Shown here: one piece after another, positions 54,168 to 64,000 of the stretch
Numbering within the stretch: the stretch's first letter is position 1
Layout of the letters: the number at the start of each line of letters is the position of its first letter
From: Sphingomonas sp. GC_Shp_5
Lineage (GTDB): Bacteria; Pseudomonadota; Alphaproteobacteria; Sphingomonadales; Sphingomonadaceae
Length of the DNA: 64,000 nucleotides
Direction: 5' to 3'
NCBI RefSeq assembly: GCF_026540855.1
Contig: NZ_JALNUP010000011.1
Span: forward strand, 55,736 to 119,735
Made by a program: the position numbers and the translations under genes
The notes under the pieces: model-generated
What the model saw: the letters and a program-made list of their open reading frames with translations, nothing else
What the model was told of the DNA's origin: nothing
Database searches by the model: none

Positions 54168-55235
54168 GTGTCTGTCAATGCAAAGAACTGGCAGGAACTG
54201 AAGAAGCCCAACGGCCTTGAGAAAAAGGGCGGCGATGGCAAGCGCAAGGCGACGTTCGTCGCCGAGCCGCTGGAGCGTGGCTTCGGCCTGACGCTCGGCA
54301 ACGCGCTGCGCCGCGTGCTGCTCTCCTCGCTCCAGGGCGCGGCCGTGACCTCGATCAAGATCGAGAACGTGCTTCACGAGTTCTCGAGCCTGACCGGCGT
54401 CCGCGAGGACGTCACCGACATCGTCCTCAACGTCAAGCAGATCGCCATCCGCATGCAGGGTGAGGGGCCCAAGCGCCTCCAGCTCTCCGCGACCGGCCCT
54501 GCCGAGGTGAAGGCCGGCGACATCGCCGTGTCGGGTGACATCGAGGTGATGAACCCCGAGCTGATCATCTGCCATCTCGACGAAGGCGCGACGCTCAACA
54601 TGGAGCTGACCGCCGACATCGGGAAGGGCTATGTGCCCGCGACCGCCAACCGCCCGGCCGATGCGCCGATCGGCCTGATCCCGGTCGATGCGCTCTATTC
54701 GCCGGTGCGCCAGGTGTCGTACAAGGTCGATCCGACCCGCGTCGGTCAGGACCTCGATTACGACAAGCTGACGCTGACGATCGAGACCGACGGCACCGTC
54801 ACCCCGGAAGACGCCGTCGGCTATGCCGGTCGCATCCTCCAGGACCAGCTGGCGCTGTTCGTTCACTTCGACGATTCGTCGGTCACCCGCAGCTCGGCCC
54901 CGATCGGCCAGGCGGCGGCACCGGCAGCGGGCGGCGAGGCTGCGGGCGATACCCAGCAGATCAACCGTTACCTGCTCAAGAAGGTCGACGAGCTCGAGCT
55001 GTCGGTCCGTTCGGCCAACTGCCTCAAGAACGACAACATCATCTATATCGGCGATCTGGTCGGCAAGACCGAGGCCGAGATGCTGCGGACGCCGAACTTC
55101 GGCCGCAAGTCGCTCAACGAGATCAAGGAAGTGCTGTCCTCGATGGGGTTGCGACTGGGTATGGAAATCCCCGGCTGGCCGCCTGAAAACATTGAGGAAA
55201 TGGCTAAGAAGCTCGAGCAGGAGATCATGGGCTGA
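54168..55235 (+). CDS. rpoA: RNA polymerase alpha subunit
   Basis: 355 residues from GTG at 54168. N-terminal assembly domain ([20 protein letters not shown]), a flexible linker rich in Ala and Gly (near residue 250-260), then the C-terminal domain that binds UP elements and regulators. Somewhat longer than E. coli alpha (329) because of the linker. Confidence 0.97.
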   Translation: MSVNAKNWQELKKPNGLEKKGGDGKRKATFVAEPLERGFGLTLGNALRRVLLSSLQGAAVTSIKIENVLHEFSSLTGVREDVTDIVLNVKQIAIRMQGEGPKRLQLSATGPAEVKAGDIAVSGDIEVMNPELIICHLDEGATLNMELTADIGKGYVPATANRPADAPIGLIPVDALYSPVRQVSYKVDPTRVGQDLDYDKLTLTIETDGTVTPEDAVGYAGRILQDQLALFVHFDDSSVTRSSAPIGQAAAPAAGGEAAGDTQQINRYLLKKVDELELSVRSANCLKNDNIIYIGDLVGKTEAEMLRTPNFGRKSLNEIKEVLSSMGLRLGMEIPGWPPENIEEMAKKLEQEIMG

Positions 55236-55359
55236 GCCCCATGTCTCGTGCGTCGTTTGCGCGACCTTAGCGAAGTTTGGGCTTCGGGCGGTGGCCCGTG
55301 TTGCACCGCCTGGTCTGGGGATCCTTAAACCGGCCCCTTAACGAACTGAAGGAACTACC

Positions 55360-55782
55360 ATGCGTCATCGTGTTGGCGGCCGTAAGCTGCAGCGTACCTC
55401 TGCCCATCGTCTTGCCCTGTTCCGCAACATGTCTGCGGCGCTGATCAAGCATGAGCAGATCACCACCACCGTCGCCAAGGCGAAGGAGCTTCGTCCCTAC
55501 GTCGAGAAGCTGATCACCCTCGCCAAGAAGGGTGGCCTGTCCAACCGTCGTCTGGCCCATTCGCGCCTGCTCGACGATGCCCAGCTGGTGAAGCTGTTCG
55601 ACGTGCTGGCCGAGCGTTATGCCGGCCGCAACGGCGGCTACACCCGCGTCATTAAGGCCGGCATCCGCGCCTCGGACGCCTCGCCGATGGCGATCATCGA
55701 GTTCGTCGACCGCGACGTCTCGGCCAAGGGCCAGGATTCGGGCCCGGTGATGAACGACGAGGATTTCGACGAAGCCGCCTGA
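55360..55782 (+). CDS. rplQ: 50S ribosomal protein L17
   Basis: 140 residues, [20 protein letters not shown] opening. Last gene of the alpha group, then terminator. Confidence 0.98.
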   Translation: MRHRVGGRKLQRTSAHRLALFRNMSAALIKHEQITTTVAKAKELRPYVEKLITLAKKGGLSNRRLAHSRLLDDAQLVKLFDVLAERYAGRNGGYTRVIKAGIRASDASPMAIIEFVDRDVSAKGQDSGPVMNDEDFDEAA

Positions 55783-55806
55783 GCTTCCTCGCATCGTTGC
55801 GTGCAG

Positions 55807-55844
55807 CGGCCGCGTTCCTCCGGGGACGCGGCCGTTGTCGTTTG
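55807..55844 (+). terminator. intrinsic terminator after rplQ
   Basis: CGGCCGCGT / ACGCGGCCG, a perfect 9-bp stem with a 10-nt loop, followed by TTGTCGTTT. Confidence 0.75.
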
Positions 55845-55886
55845 CGGGCCTTCCCACCCGCGCAACATCTGCTAGGAGGCTCGGGC

Positions 55887-57439
55887 ATGACCCATCATGC
55901 CTCTGAGAGCATCCTGATCGTCGACTTCGGCAGCCAGGTCACCCAGCTCATCGCCCGCCGCGTCCGCGAAGCCGGCGTCTACAGCGAGATCGCCCCCTTC
56001 CAGTCCGCCGACGAGGCGTTCGACCGGATCAAGCCTGCCGGCATCATCCTCTCCGGCGGCCCTGCCTCGGTCACCGCGCTCGGCAGCCCCCGCGCGCCGC
56101 AGCGCTTCTTCGAGGCGGGCATCCCCATCCTCGGCATCTGCTACGGCCAGCAGCTGATGAGCGCGCAGCTCGGCGGCAATGTCGTCATCTCCGACGACGG
56201 CGGCGAGTTCGGCAAGGCCTTCGTCGACGTCAAGACCAGCTGCGCGCTGTTCGATGGCCTGTGGGCAGAGGGCGAGCGCCACCAGGTGTGGATGAGCCAC
56301 GGCGACAAGGTCAACGCGATCCCGCCGGGCTTCACCCCCGTCGCCACCTCGGAAGGCGCCCCCTATGCGATCGTCGCCGACGAGACGCGGCGCTTCTACG
56401 GCCTCCAGTTCCACCCGGAGGTGGTCCACACCCCCGATGGCGGCAAGCTGATCGCCAACTTCGCCCGCCACGTCTGCGGCCTCGCCGGCGATTGGACCAT
56501 GGCCGAGTTCCGCGAGGCCAAGATCGCCGAGATCCGTGCGCAGGTCGGCAGCGGCAAGGTGATCTGCGGCTTGTCGGGCGGGGTCGATTCGTCGGTCGCC
56601 GCGCTGCTGATCCACGAGGCGATCGGCGATCAGCTGACCTGCGTGTTCGTCGACGGCGGCATCCTGCGGGCGGGCGAGGCTGAGCAGGTCGTCGGCCTGT
56701 TCCGCGGCCACTATCACATCCCGCTCGTCCACGTCCAAGCGCAGGACCTGTTCATGAACGGTCTCGCCGGGGTCATCGATCCCGAGGCCAAGCGCAAGTT
56801 CATCGGCAAGACCTTCATCGATGTGTTCGAAGCCGAGGCCAAGAAGATCGGGGGTGCCGAGTTCCTGGCACAGGGTACGCTGTATCCGGACGTGATCGAG
56901 AGCGTCAGCTTCACCGGCGGCCCCTCGGTGACGATCAAGAGCCATCACAATGTCGGCGGGCTGCCCGAGCGCATGAACATGAAGCTGGTCGAGCCGTTGC
57001 GCGAATTGTTCAAGGACGAGGTCCGCGCGCTGGGCCGCGAACTCGGCCTGCCGGACGTGTTCGTCGGCCGTCATCCCTTCCCCGGGCCCGGCCTGGCGAT
57101 CCGCATTCCCGGCGAGGTCACCAAGGAGCGCTGCGACATCCTGCGCAAGGCCGATGCCGTCTACCTCGAGGAGATCCGCAACGCCGGGCTCTACGATGCG
57201 ATCTGGCAGGCCTTCGCGGTGCTGCTCCCCGTCCGCACCGTCGGCGTGATGGGAGATGGCCGCACCTATGACCACGTCCTCGCGCTCCGCGCTGTCACCT
57301 CGACCGACGGCATGACCGCCGAGGTATTCGACTTCCCGAGCGACTTCCTGCCGCGGGTCGCGACCCGGATCGTCAACGAGGTAAAGGGCGTCAACCGCGT
57401 CGTCTACGACTATACCTCCAAGCCACCCGGCACGATCGA

Positions 57440-57449
<10 letters not shown>
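55887..57449 (+). CDS. guaA: GMP synthase (glutamine-hydrolysing)
   Basis: Converts XMP to GMP. 520 residues: N-terminal amidotransferase (Cys in GICYGQQLM, His-Glu in FHPEVVHT) and the ATP pyrophosphatase P-loop [14 protein letters not shown]. Start at 55887 with CTAGGAGG; the earlier ATG is inside the terminator region and not used. Confidence 0.98.
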
Positions 57450-57964
<515 letters not shown>

Positions 57965-58152
57965 TCTCCACCGGCTGACCCGCTAGCAGGCGCCCAGCAT
58001 CAAGAGTCGGGACGACGCCCGACACCAACCTGCTCCCGAGCAAGGTGGTGCCTTCATCATCGATGGAGGGATGTGGCCTGACCGGCAACAATCGGGATGA
58101 AGCCATATGCGTCGCTCTGCTTCTGGTACGCACCGGAACAAGGAAAGACGCG

Positions 58153-59223
58153 ATGACCGACGACCAGCAATTTGCCAGCGACAATTATGCCGGGATCTGC
58201 CCCGAGGCATGGTCGGCGATGGCCGAGGCGAACGGCGGCTCGGCGACGGCCTATGGCGATGATGCCTGGACGCAGCGTGCGTCTGACGCCTTCCGGACGC
58301 TGTTTGACACCGGCTCATGCGAGGTGTTCTTCGCGTTCAACGGCACTGCGGCGAACTCGCTGGCGCTGGCGTCGCTCTGCCAATCCTATCACAGCGTGAT
58401 CTGTTCCTCGCAGGCCCATGTCGAGACCGATGAATGCGGCGCGCCCGAGTTCTTCTCCAACGGCTCCAAGCTGCTCGTTGCGCAGACCCCGGACGGCAAG
58501 CTGACGCCCGACGCGATCCGTTCGCTGGCAAGAAGCCGGGCCGACATCCATTTTCCAAAGCCGCGGGTAGTCACCATCACCCAGCCGACCGAGACGGGGC
58601 AGGTCTATTCGATTGCGGAGGTGACCGCGATCGCGGCGACCTGCCGCGAGCTTGGATTGAAGCTGCACATGGATGGGGCGCGCTTCGCCCATGCCTGTGC
58701 GACGCTCGGTTGCTCGCCCGCAGACATCACCTGGAAGGCCGGTGTGGACGTCTTATGCTTCGGCGGCACCAAGAACGGCATGGCGGTCGGCGAGGCGGTG
58801 CTGTTCTTCGATCCTGCGCTGGCGCTCGACTTTGATTATCGCTGCAAGCAGGCGGGGCAGCTCGCATCCAAGATGCGCTTCCTGTCAGCACCTTGGGTTG
58901 GCTTGCTGGAGAGCGGCGCGTGGTTGAGCAATGCGGAGCATGGCAATGCCTGCGCGGCGCGGTTGGCGGCGCAGGTGCGCGGCCTGCCGGGCATCGAGCT
59001 GATGTTTCCCGTCGAGGCCAATGCCGTGTTCATGGCCGCGCCCGAGCCGGTGCTCGCGGGGCTGCGTGAGCTGGGCTGGCGCTTCTACACGTTCATCGGC
59101 GGCGGCGCTCGGTTCATGTTCGCCTGGGATGCCGTGCCGGCACGGGTCGATCAGCTTGCGGCCGATATCCGCCGGGCAAGCGCCGGTGCTATGTCCGAAT
59201 TCGAGTTTGAAGCGGCTGAGTGA
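58153..59223 (+). CDS. low-specificity L-threonine aldolase
   Basis: PLP enzyme splitting threonine or allo-threonine to glycine and acetaldehyde. 356 residues; PLP Lys207 in CFGGTKNGM, LHMDGAR with the Asp-Gly and Arg of the family. AAGGAAAG lies upstream of the ATG at 58153. Confidence 0.92.
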   Translation: MTDDQQFASDNYAGICPEAWSAMAEANGGSATAYGDDAWTQRASDAFRTLFDTGSCEVFFAFNGTAANSLALASLCQSYHSVICSSQAHVETDECGAPEFFSNGSKLLVAQTPDGKLTPDAIRSLARSRADIHFPKPRVVTITQPTETGQVYSIAEVTAIAATCRELGLKLHMDGARFAHACATLGCSPADITWKAGVDVLCFGGTKNGMAVGEAVLFFDPALALDFDYRCKQAGQLASKMRFLSAPWVGLLESGAWLSNAEHGNACAARLAAQVRGLPGIELMFPVEANAVFMAAPEPVLAGLRELGWRFYTFIGGGARFMFAWDAVPARVDQLAADIRRASAGAMSEFEFEAAE

Positions 59224-59364
59224 ATCACCGCATAAGCCCAGCTCTGGGCGAGTGAGGACAGCGTCGGGCCCGATGTGGGGGGCTGCTGGTAACCGGCGTC
59301 TTTCCGGCGGGCCGATCGTTGGCATCCACATAGGGCAGCGGCTGCTGCACCACGGAGAATGGTT

Positions 59365-59583
59365 ATGCGGTTTGTTCAGATCGAGATACTGCCGGTGGGC
59401 AAGGCGTTGGTGGACATCGACAAGCTCACCCATGCCGTGCCGGATGGGGATGGCTCGCGGCTGTTCCTCGGCGCGCAGCATCTGGATGTGCCCTATACCC
59501 TCGACCAGCTCGAGAATGTGCTGGCCGGTCGCACACCGACCGACGATGGCGAGAACAGCTCGGCCGGATTCGGCATCCGCTAG
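59365..59583 (+). CDS. small protein of unknown function
   Basis: 72 residues (MRFVQIEILPVGKALVDI start). Acidic, no membrane segment, no family recognised. The ATG at 59365 has GGAG 7 nt upstream and is preferred to 59359. Confidence 0.55.
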   Translation: MRFVQIEILPVGKALVDIDKLTHAVPDGDGSRLFLGAQHLDVPYTLDQLENVLAGRTPTDDGENSSAGFGIR

Positions 59584-59599
59584 GCAGTACCGGTCACCA

Positions 59600-60031
59600 T
59601 CACGCGCCCCACTCAGGTCCGTCCTCATCGGGGTAGAAGGCGTGCGGATCATATGGCTCGGTTCGGCGCGGCGGCCGTGGGGGCCGCGGCACGGCTGGCT
59701 TCGCGGACGCAACCGGCAGCATGGGGATGCCGCCGCCGAACCGCACCCGCACGAAGGCAGACGCTCCCTCGACACCCTGAAAGATCGCGTTCACCTCCTC
59801 ACCGCGCCTCATCCTTCCGCCGACATATGGTGCCCGCTCGGCGTTGACATAGCCGAGCTGCACGCCGCGCGGGCTGATCACCGCGATCGCGTGGCTGTCG
59901 TGCTTGTTCTTGGGCTCGGGCACCAGCTCGATCGGCTCGCCCGGCATGGTCATCAGCGCCTCGGATAGCCGATTGCTGCCATCGGCGTTGGCAAAGTCGA
60001 TGCCGACCACGGCCAGGGTGAGTTCCTGCAT
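59600..60031 (-). CDS. HIRAN-domain protein
   Basis: 143 residues. The HIRAN core is clear: LAVVGIDFANADGSNR, GEPIELVPEPKNKHDSHAIA and LGYVNAERAPYV. HIRAN domains bind DNA 3' ends in the eukaryotic HLTF; bacterial stand-alone forms are little studied. The C-terminal third is proline and arginine rich. It converges on the 59365 gene and is divergent from the 60083 gene. Confidence 0.85.
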   Translation of the reverse strand: MQELTLAVVGIDFANADGSNRLSEALMTMPGEPIELVPEPKNKHDSHAIAVISPRGVQLGYVNAERAPYVGGRMRRGEEVNAIFQGVEGASAFVRVRFGGGIPMLPVASAKPAVPRPPRPPRRTEPYDPHAFYPDEDGPEWGA

Positions 60032-60082
60032 CGCGGCGGCCTATGACCTTGCAGGCTCTCGCGGAAGGCATACCTTTGCTGG

Positions 60083-60331
60083 ATGGCTGACTTTGACGAT
60101 AGCTTCGATCCGGACCTTGGCGCGGCGTGCAACCGGCTGGCAGCGTGGGTCGAGCCGCTGCCCGAGGGCGCGGTGATCGACCCTTCGTCGCAGCTCACCG
60201 AGCGCGATCTGGCGCTGATCTTACGGCGCCTCTACGCCACCCGGCACGCCGAGCAGATTGAACCACAGCCCGCACCCGCGGCGCCCCGTCGCGCTGATCG
60301 AGCATCGGTGCCGATCACCGCGAAGGGCTGA
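60083..60331 (+). CDS. small protein of unknown function
   Basis: 82 residues, acidic N-terminal half (MADFDDSFDP), a helix LTERDLALILRRLYATRHAE, then a Pro/Ala tail. Family not recognised. Confidence 0.5.
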   Translation: MADFDDSFDPDLGAACNRLAAWVEPLPEGAVIDPSSQLTERDLALILRRLYATRHAEQIEPQPAPAAPRRADRASVPITAKG

Positions 60332-60351
60332 CGATCGCCGATCGCGATCGT

Positions 60352-60657
60352 TCAGTCCTGCTGCGCGCCGAACGCCAAGGCTTCCGCCGAACCTAGTTCC
60401 TGCTCGCCGGCAAACAGCTTGTCCAAGCGGTCCTTCACCTCGCGGCGGAACCCTGGCGATGCCGTCACGCGCGGTGCGGCGACCAAGACCTCATCCGCGA
60501 TCGCGTCTTTGATCCGCTCAACTGCGGAATCGTCGATCACATTGGCGCAGCGGAGCTCGACACAAAGCTGGACCAGGCCCGCTGCTGTCGCCTGGGCACG
60601 CAGCCCGACGTTAGTGAGCTCCCAATGCAGCCGCTTCTGCTTGTCATATGGCGTCAT
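60352..60657 (-). CDS. small protein of unknown function
   Basis: 101 residues, largely helical, two cysteines (LVQLCVELRCANV). No family recognised. ATG at 60657 has AGAGAGGA upstream; the frame extends to 60783 without an SD. Confidence 0.6.
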   Translation of the reverse strand: MTPYDKQKRLHWELTNVGLRAQATAAGLVQLCVELRCANVIDDSAVERIKDAIADEVLVAAPRVTASPGFRREVKDRLDKLFAGEQELGSAEALAFGAQQD

Positions 60658-60899
60658 GTCGACATCCTCTCTGGCGCCACGATAAGCGCCGAAATTGCAG
60701 CACGCTAGTTCGCTTAAGCCACGGTGGTAGAATTGAGGATCATTCCGATCTGCAGTCCATGGCCGCCAGGTTGCGAGCACCATGGCGCGACAGACGCAGC
60801 ACGTGCCATTTCGGTACGCGTCACTGCATTCGGGTGGCGGCGCAGTGTGATAGGTCTCCCCAGACTACGGCAGCAACTGTCGAGTCGAGGGAGAGAGCG

Positions 60900-61043
60900 A
60901 TGCTGTGTAAATGGGGCCTGCACGATTGGGTCAGGAAGCCGGCTACCCTGCGGCCAACCACCATCGTGTCGCGCTGCGCCAGGTGCGGGAAGGTGTCGTT
61001 TCGGCATGCAAAAAAGCGAGGATTACACCCGCCGCGCGCTTGA
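60900..61043 (+). CDS. small zinc-ribbon-like protein
   Basis: 47 residues: MLCKWGLHDWVRKP then RCARCGKVSFRH. One Cys plus CxxC and a Gly-x-His resembles short phage-type DUF1660 proteins. GGGAGAGAG sits just upstream of the ATG. Confidence 0.5.
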   Translation: MLCKWGLHDWVRKPATLRPTTIVSRCARCGKVSFRHAKKRGLHPPRA

Positions 61044-61109
61044 TCCTTGATGGTGACATGAGCATTTTCTCAGCAGAAGCCTGCGAACAAAGGCTGAGAG
61101 GATCATGAA

Positions 61110-61256
61110 ATGGCGTCTCGACCAGCCCATCCATCCCCTTCGAGCGTCGGACCAGCGCGACCGGCCAAGCTTCATCGCTTCGGCGAGCATGGCGTGCTGC
61201 TCGCCCTGCCGATCAGCATTGCGCTTTGGTTGCTGATTGGAAAGGCGTTCTTCTAG
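61110..61256 (+). CDS. candidate small tail-anchored membrane protein
   Basis: 48 residues: a soluble Ser/Pro/Ala N terminus and a C-terminal hydrophobic helix (VLLALPISIALWLLIGKAFF). GAGAGGA 7 nt before the ATG. Lies just upstream of tRNA-Arg. Family not recognised. Confidence 0.5.
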   Translation: MASRPAHPSPSSVGPARPAKLHRFGEHGVLLALPISIALWLLIGKAFF

Positions 61257-61270
61257 GCCTGCAAGGCAGT

Positions 61271-61347
61271 TGGCGCGCCCGGGTGGATTCGAACCACCGA
61301 CCACAAGCTTAGAAGGCTCGTGCTCTATCCAACTGAGCTACGGGCGC
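61271..61347 (-). tRNA. tRNA-Arg(TCT)
   Basis: Minus strand: acceptor GCGCCCG/CGGGCGC, anticodon TCT in the loop CTTCTAA, T-loop GGTTCGAATCC, and CCA encoded. Confidence 0.95.
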
Positions 61348-61406
61348 GCGACAGGCTGGGATTAGCGCGGATTGCGCCGCGACGGAACCGGGATCATAAC
61401 GCCGGC

Positions 61407-62126
61407 ATGCACAAGGGGGCCGACACGGCGGGGACGACGTTCCGCTACTACGACTTCGTGATGGCCGCCTTCGTCGCCATCCTGCTGCTCTCCAACGTGA
61501 TCGGCGCGGGCAAGGTGGCGGTGGTCCATCTGCCCGTGCTCGGCGACTGGCCGTTCGGGGCGGGCATCCTGTTCTTTCCGGTGAGCTACGTGATCGGCGA
61601 CGTGCTGACCGAGGTCTATGGCTATGCGCGGGCGCGGCGGGTGATCTGGGCGGGCTTTGCCGCGGTGGCGTTCATGGCGTTCATGAGCTGGGTGGTGGTC
61701 GCGCTGCCGCCGGCGCCGAGCTGGGGCAACCAGGCCGCCTACCAGACCATCTTCGGCCAGGTACCGCGCATCGTGCTGGCGAGCATGTGCGCCTTCTGGG
61801 CGGGCGAGTTCGTCAACTCCTATGTGCTGGCGCGGATGAAGGTGTGGAGCCGGGGGCGGCACCTGTGGATGCGGACGATCGGGTCGACGATCGTCGGCGA
61901 AGGGGTCGACAGCCTGATCTTCTACCCGCTCGCCTTCCTCGGCGCGGCAGGGTGGACGGGGCATCTGGTGGTGGTGGTGCTGTTCACCCAATGGGCGCTC
62001 AAGGTGGGCTGGGAGGTGATCCTGACCCCGGTCACCTATGCGGTGGTCGGGTGGCTGAAGCGGGCCGAGGGGGTCGACGTGTTCGACGAGGGCACCGACT
62101 TCACGCCGTTCCGCGCGCGGGTCTAA
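61407..62126 (+). CDS. yhhQ: queuosine precursor transporter (YhhQ)
   Basis: 239 residues, DUF165/YhhQ family, about six membrane helices: FPVSYVIGDVLTEVYGYARA is the family signature. It imports 7-cyano-7-deazaguanine or 7-aminomethyl-7-deazaguanine. Start ATG at 61407; the frame's earlier start lies within tRNA-Arg. Confidence 0.9.
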   Translation: MHKGADTAGTTFRYYDFVMAAFVAILLLSNVIGAGKVAVVHLPVLGDWPFGAGILFFPVSYVIGDVLTEVYGYARARRVIWAGFAAVAFMAFMSWVVVALPPAPSWGNQAAYQTIFGQVPRIVLASMCAFWAGEFVNSYVLARMKVWSRGRHLWMRTIGSTIVGEGVDSLIFYPLAFLGAAGWTGHLVVVVLFTQWALKVGWEVILTPVTYAVVGWLKRAEGVDVFDEGTDFTPFRARV

Positions 62127-62203
62127 CTTCGCTAAGTTCGCGCATATCGCTGTTGAGTCCAGCGCAGCCAACCCAATAAGATCAATGACTTGCCAGCCAT
62201 ATC

Positions 62204-62267
62204 TCCGTTCGCCCCGAGCTTTTCGAACAACGTGAGTTTCAGGTGCTCGACAGGCTCAGCACGAACC
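62204..62267. repeat. intergenic repeat family B copy 2
   Basis: GTTCGCCCCGAGCTTTTCGA near 62207 and GTGCTCGACAGGCTCAGCAC at 62243-62262; inverted relative to copy 1 and sharing its CGACAGGCTCAGCACGAAC core. Confidence 0.65.
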
Positions 62268-62289
62268 AGGAAAGTGGGTGCGGCTTAGC

Positions 62290-62958
62290 TTAGGCGCCGA
62301 CCGTCTCTAGCAGGCCTTCGAACAGGCGGCGACCGTCGGTGCCGCCGTGCGCGGCTTCGATCTTGCGCTCGGGATGCGGCATCATGCCGAGCACGTTCCC
62401 GGCCTCATTGACCAGACCGGCGATGGCGCGGGCGGAGCCGTTGACGGGCTCGCCATAACGGAAGGCGACGCGGCCTTCGCCCTCGAGGCGATCGAGCGTC
62501 TCGGCATCGGCGAAGTAATTGCCGTCGTGATGCGCGACCGGGACACGGATCGTCTCGCCGGCCTCATAGCGGCTGGTGAAGGCGGTCTGGGCGTTGTCGA
62601 CGGTGAGCGCGACGTCGCGGCAGACGAAGTTGAGCCCCTGGTTGCGCATCAGCGCGCCGGGCAGCAGACCGGCCTCGGTGAGCACCTGGAAGCCATTGCA
62701 GACGCCGAGCACGGGCAGGCCGCGCCCGGCCTGCTCGACCACCGCGCGCATGATCGGCGAGCGCGCGGCGATCGCGCCGGAGCGCAGGTAATCGCCATAG
62801 GAGAAGCCCCCGGGGACGGCGACGAGGCCGATGCCATCGGGCAGCGCCGAATCGCCGTGCCAGGCCATGATCGGCTTGGTGCCGGTCACCGTCTCCAGGG
62901 CGACGGCGAGGTCGCGATCGCAGTTCGAGCCGGGAAAGACGATGACCGCGGTCTTCAT
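62290..62958 (-). CDS. purQ: phosphoribosylformylglycinamidine synthase subunit PurQ
   Basis: Glutaminase subunit, 222 residues: [12 protein letters not shown] opening, nucleophile Cys in GVCNGFQVL, His-Glu in [13 protein letters not shown] overlaps the purS stop (ATGA). Confidence 0.97.
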   Translation of the reverse strand: MKTAVIVFPGSNCDRDLAVALETVTGTKPIMAWHGDSALPDGIGLVAVPGGFSYGDYLRSGAIAARSPIMRAVVEQAGRGLPVLGVCNGFQVLTEAGLLPGALMRNQGLNFVCRDVALTVDNAQTAFTSRYEAGETIRVPVAHHDGNYFADAETLDRLEGEGRVAFRYGEPVNGSARAIAGLVNEAGNVLGMMPHPERKIEAAHGGTDGRRLFEGLLETVGA

Positions 62959-63191
62959 GCCGACACCTTCTCGACGCGATAGTTTTCGATAACGGTATTG
63001 GCGAGCAGCTTGCGGCACATCTGGTCGATCGCCGCATCGTCGGTCGCGTCGGCGACCTCGAGCTCGATCAGCTTGCCGGCGCGGACATCCTCGACGCCCG
63101 CGAAGCCGAGCCCGCCGAGCGCGTGGTGGATGGCGCGGCCCTGGGGATCGAGCACGCCAGGCTTGAGGGTGACATAAACACGCAGTTTCAT
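62955..63191 (-). CDS. purS: phosphoribosylformylglycinamidine synthase subunit PurS
   Basis: 78 residues, [20 protein letters not shown] opening; small bridging subunit between PurL and PurQ. 13 nt after purC and overlapping purQ. Confidence 0.97.
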   Translation of the reverse strand: MKLRVYVTLKPGVLDPQGRAIHHALGGLGFAGVEDVRAGKLIELEVADATDDAAIDQMCRKLLANTVIENYRVEKVSA

Positions 63192-63204
63192 GTGGTTATC
63201 CCGC

Positions 63205-63984
63205 TTACTTGCCGCGACGCTTGCGATGGCTGTCGAGATCGAGGACGGCATTGTCGCCGCCTTCGGGGAGCAGGCCGAGCCGGCGCGCCACTTCCTGATA
63301 GGCTTCGACCTCGCCGCCGAGATCGCGACGGAAGCGATCCTTGTCGAGCTTTTCGTTCGATTCCATGTCCCACAGCCGGCAGCCATCGGGGCTGATCTCG
63401 TCGGCGAGGATGATGCGGCCGAAATCATTGTCGAAGATCCGCCCGAACTCGAGCTTGAAGTCGACCAGGCGGATGCCGACGCCGGCGAACAGGCCGGACA
63501 GGAAATCGTTCACGCGGATCGCGAGGTCGGCGATGTCATGCATCTCCTCCTGGCTCGCCCAGCCGAACGCGGCGATATGCTCGTCGGAGATCATCGGATC
63601 GCCGAGCGCATCGTCCTTGTAATAATATTCGATGATCGTGCGCGGGAGCTTGACGCCCTCCTCGATGCCGAGCCGCTTGGACAGCGACCCAGCGGCGACG
63701 TTGCGAACGACGACCTCGATCGGGACGATCTCGACCTGGCGGATCAGCTGCTCGCGCATGTTGAGGCGGCGGATGAAGTGGGTCGGCACACCGATATGGT
63801 CGAGCAGCGTGAAGATGTGCTCGCTGATCCGGTTGTTGAGCACGCCCTTGCCGTTGATCGTGCCCTTCTTCTGGGCGTTGAACGCGGTGGCATCGTCCTT
63901 GAAGTATTGGATCAGGGTACCGGGCTCAGGACCCTCGTACAGGATCTTGGCCTTGCCTTCGTAGATCTGGCGGCGGCGAGCCAT
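63205..63984 (-). CDS. purC: SAICAR synthetase
   Basis: Joins CAIR and aspartate in purine synthesis. 259 residues; [20 protein letters not shown] opening, [22 protein letters not shown]. First gene of the purC-purS-purQ operon, near the window end but complete. GGGGACA lies upstream of the ATG. Confidence 0.97.
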   Translation of the reverse strand: MARRRQIYEGKAKILYEGPEPGTLIQYFKDDATAFNAQKKGTINGKGVLNNRISEHIFTLLDHIGVPTHFIRRLNMREQLIRQVEIVPIEVVVRNVAAGSLSKRLGIEEGVKLPRTIIEYYYKDDALGDPMISDEHIAAFGWASQEEMHDIADLAIRVNDFLSGLFAGVGIRLVDFKLEFGRIFDNDFGRIILADEISPDGCRLWDMESNEKLDKDRFRRDLGGEVEAYQEVARRLGLLPEGGDNAVLDLDSHRKRRGK

Positions 63985-64000
63985 GCGCGTGTCCCCTGGA

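Noticed and set aside
55872..57275. 467-codon minus-strand frame opposite guaA
   Set aside because: Antisense shadow of guaA; no family recognised.

Overview
The window is about 64 kb of GC-rich chromosomal DNA from an alphaproteobacterium, most probably Sphingomonas or a close relative. The basis is the gene set and order (HspQ, PurS/PurQ/PurL-type purine synthesis, zinc-LID adenylate kinase, an alpha operon without rpsD or rpmJ), the GTG and TTG starts, GGAAC-N16-GGTT extracytoplasmic-function promoters and two families of sphingomonad-like intergenic inverted repeats. No insertion sequence, prophage, CRISPR array, rRNA gene or plasmid function was seen. Most of the window is ordinary housekeeping DNA.

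Layout. 1-7.2 kb: a PAP2-type membrane enzyme, the rplU-rpmA-GNAT-obg cluster, hspQ, tRNA-Ser(CGA), a cupin, an SPL-type radical SAM protein and an MscS-type channel. 7.1-11.1 kb: an overlapping otsB-GH15-otsA trehalose operon whose 3' end overlaps the MscS gene convergently. 11.2-15.7 kb: exported or disordered stress proteins (two DUF4142 proteins, two disordered proteins), a Tat-exported GH27 alpha-galactosidase and an exported esterase. Two near-identical EcfG-type promoters precede the first DUF4142 gene and the disordered pair. 15.8-21 kb: panB, yfgM-like/bamB-like/der (outer-membrane assembly and ribosome assembly) and an Hpt protein. 21.1-30.5 kb: bacterioferritin with a short bfd under a Fur-box-like site, a DUF418 membrane protein, purL, map, a CinA-type MPT-domain protein, a divergent aldo-keto reductase/LysR pair and an NTF2-like protein.

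30.6-57.4 kb: tRNA-Gly(CCC), nusG-secE and tRNA-Trp (minus strand), then the large plus-strand translation block: rpsL-rpsG-fusA-tuf, the S10 genes rpsJ to rpsQ, the spc genes rplN to secY, adk, then rpsM-rpsK-rpoA-rplQ and guaA. This block is punctuated by strong hairpins and intrinsic terminators, including one exactly at the S10/spc boundary and two near the end of spc. It is interrupted between adk and rpsM by a two-component system (OmpR-type regulator plus histidine kinase), flanked by repeats. S5 carries an RGG/glycine-rich disordered N-terminal extension of about 80 residues.

57.4-64 kb: ogt, a threonine aldolase, a cluster of small unknown genes around a HIRAN-domain gene, tRNA-Arg(TCT), a YhhQ-type queuosine-precursor transporter and the purC-purS-purQ operon. 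Several genes of fewer than 60 codons were found by reading the gaps: bfd (56 aa), rpmD (58 aa), and candidate small proteins of 47, 48, 49 and 53 aa.

I did not find a clear new defence or biosynthetic system. The best leads are the two-component insertion in the ribosomal cluster, the EcfG-type stress operons, the terminators inside the spc genes, the S5 extension and the small-protein candidates.
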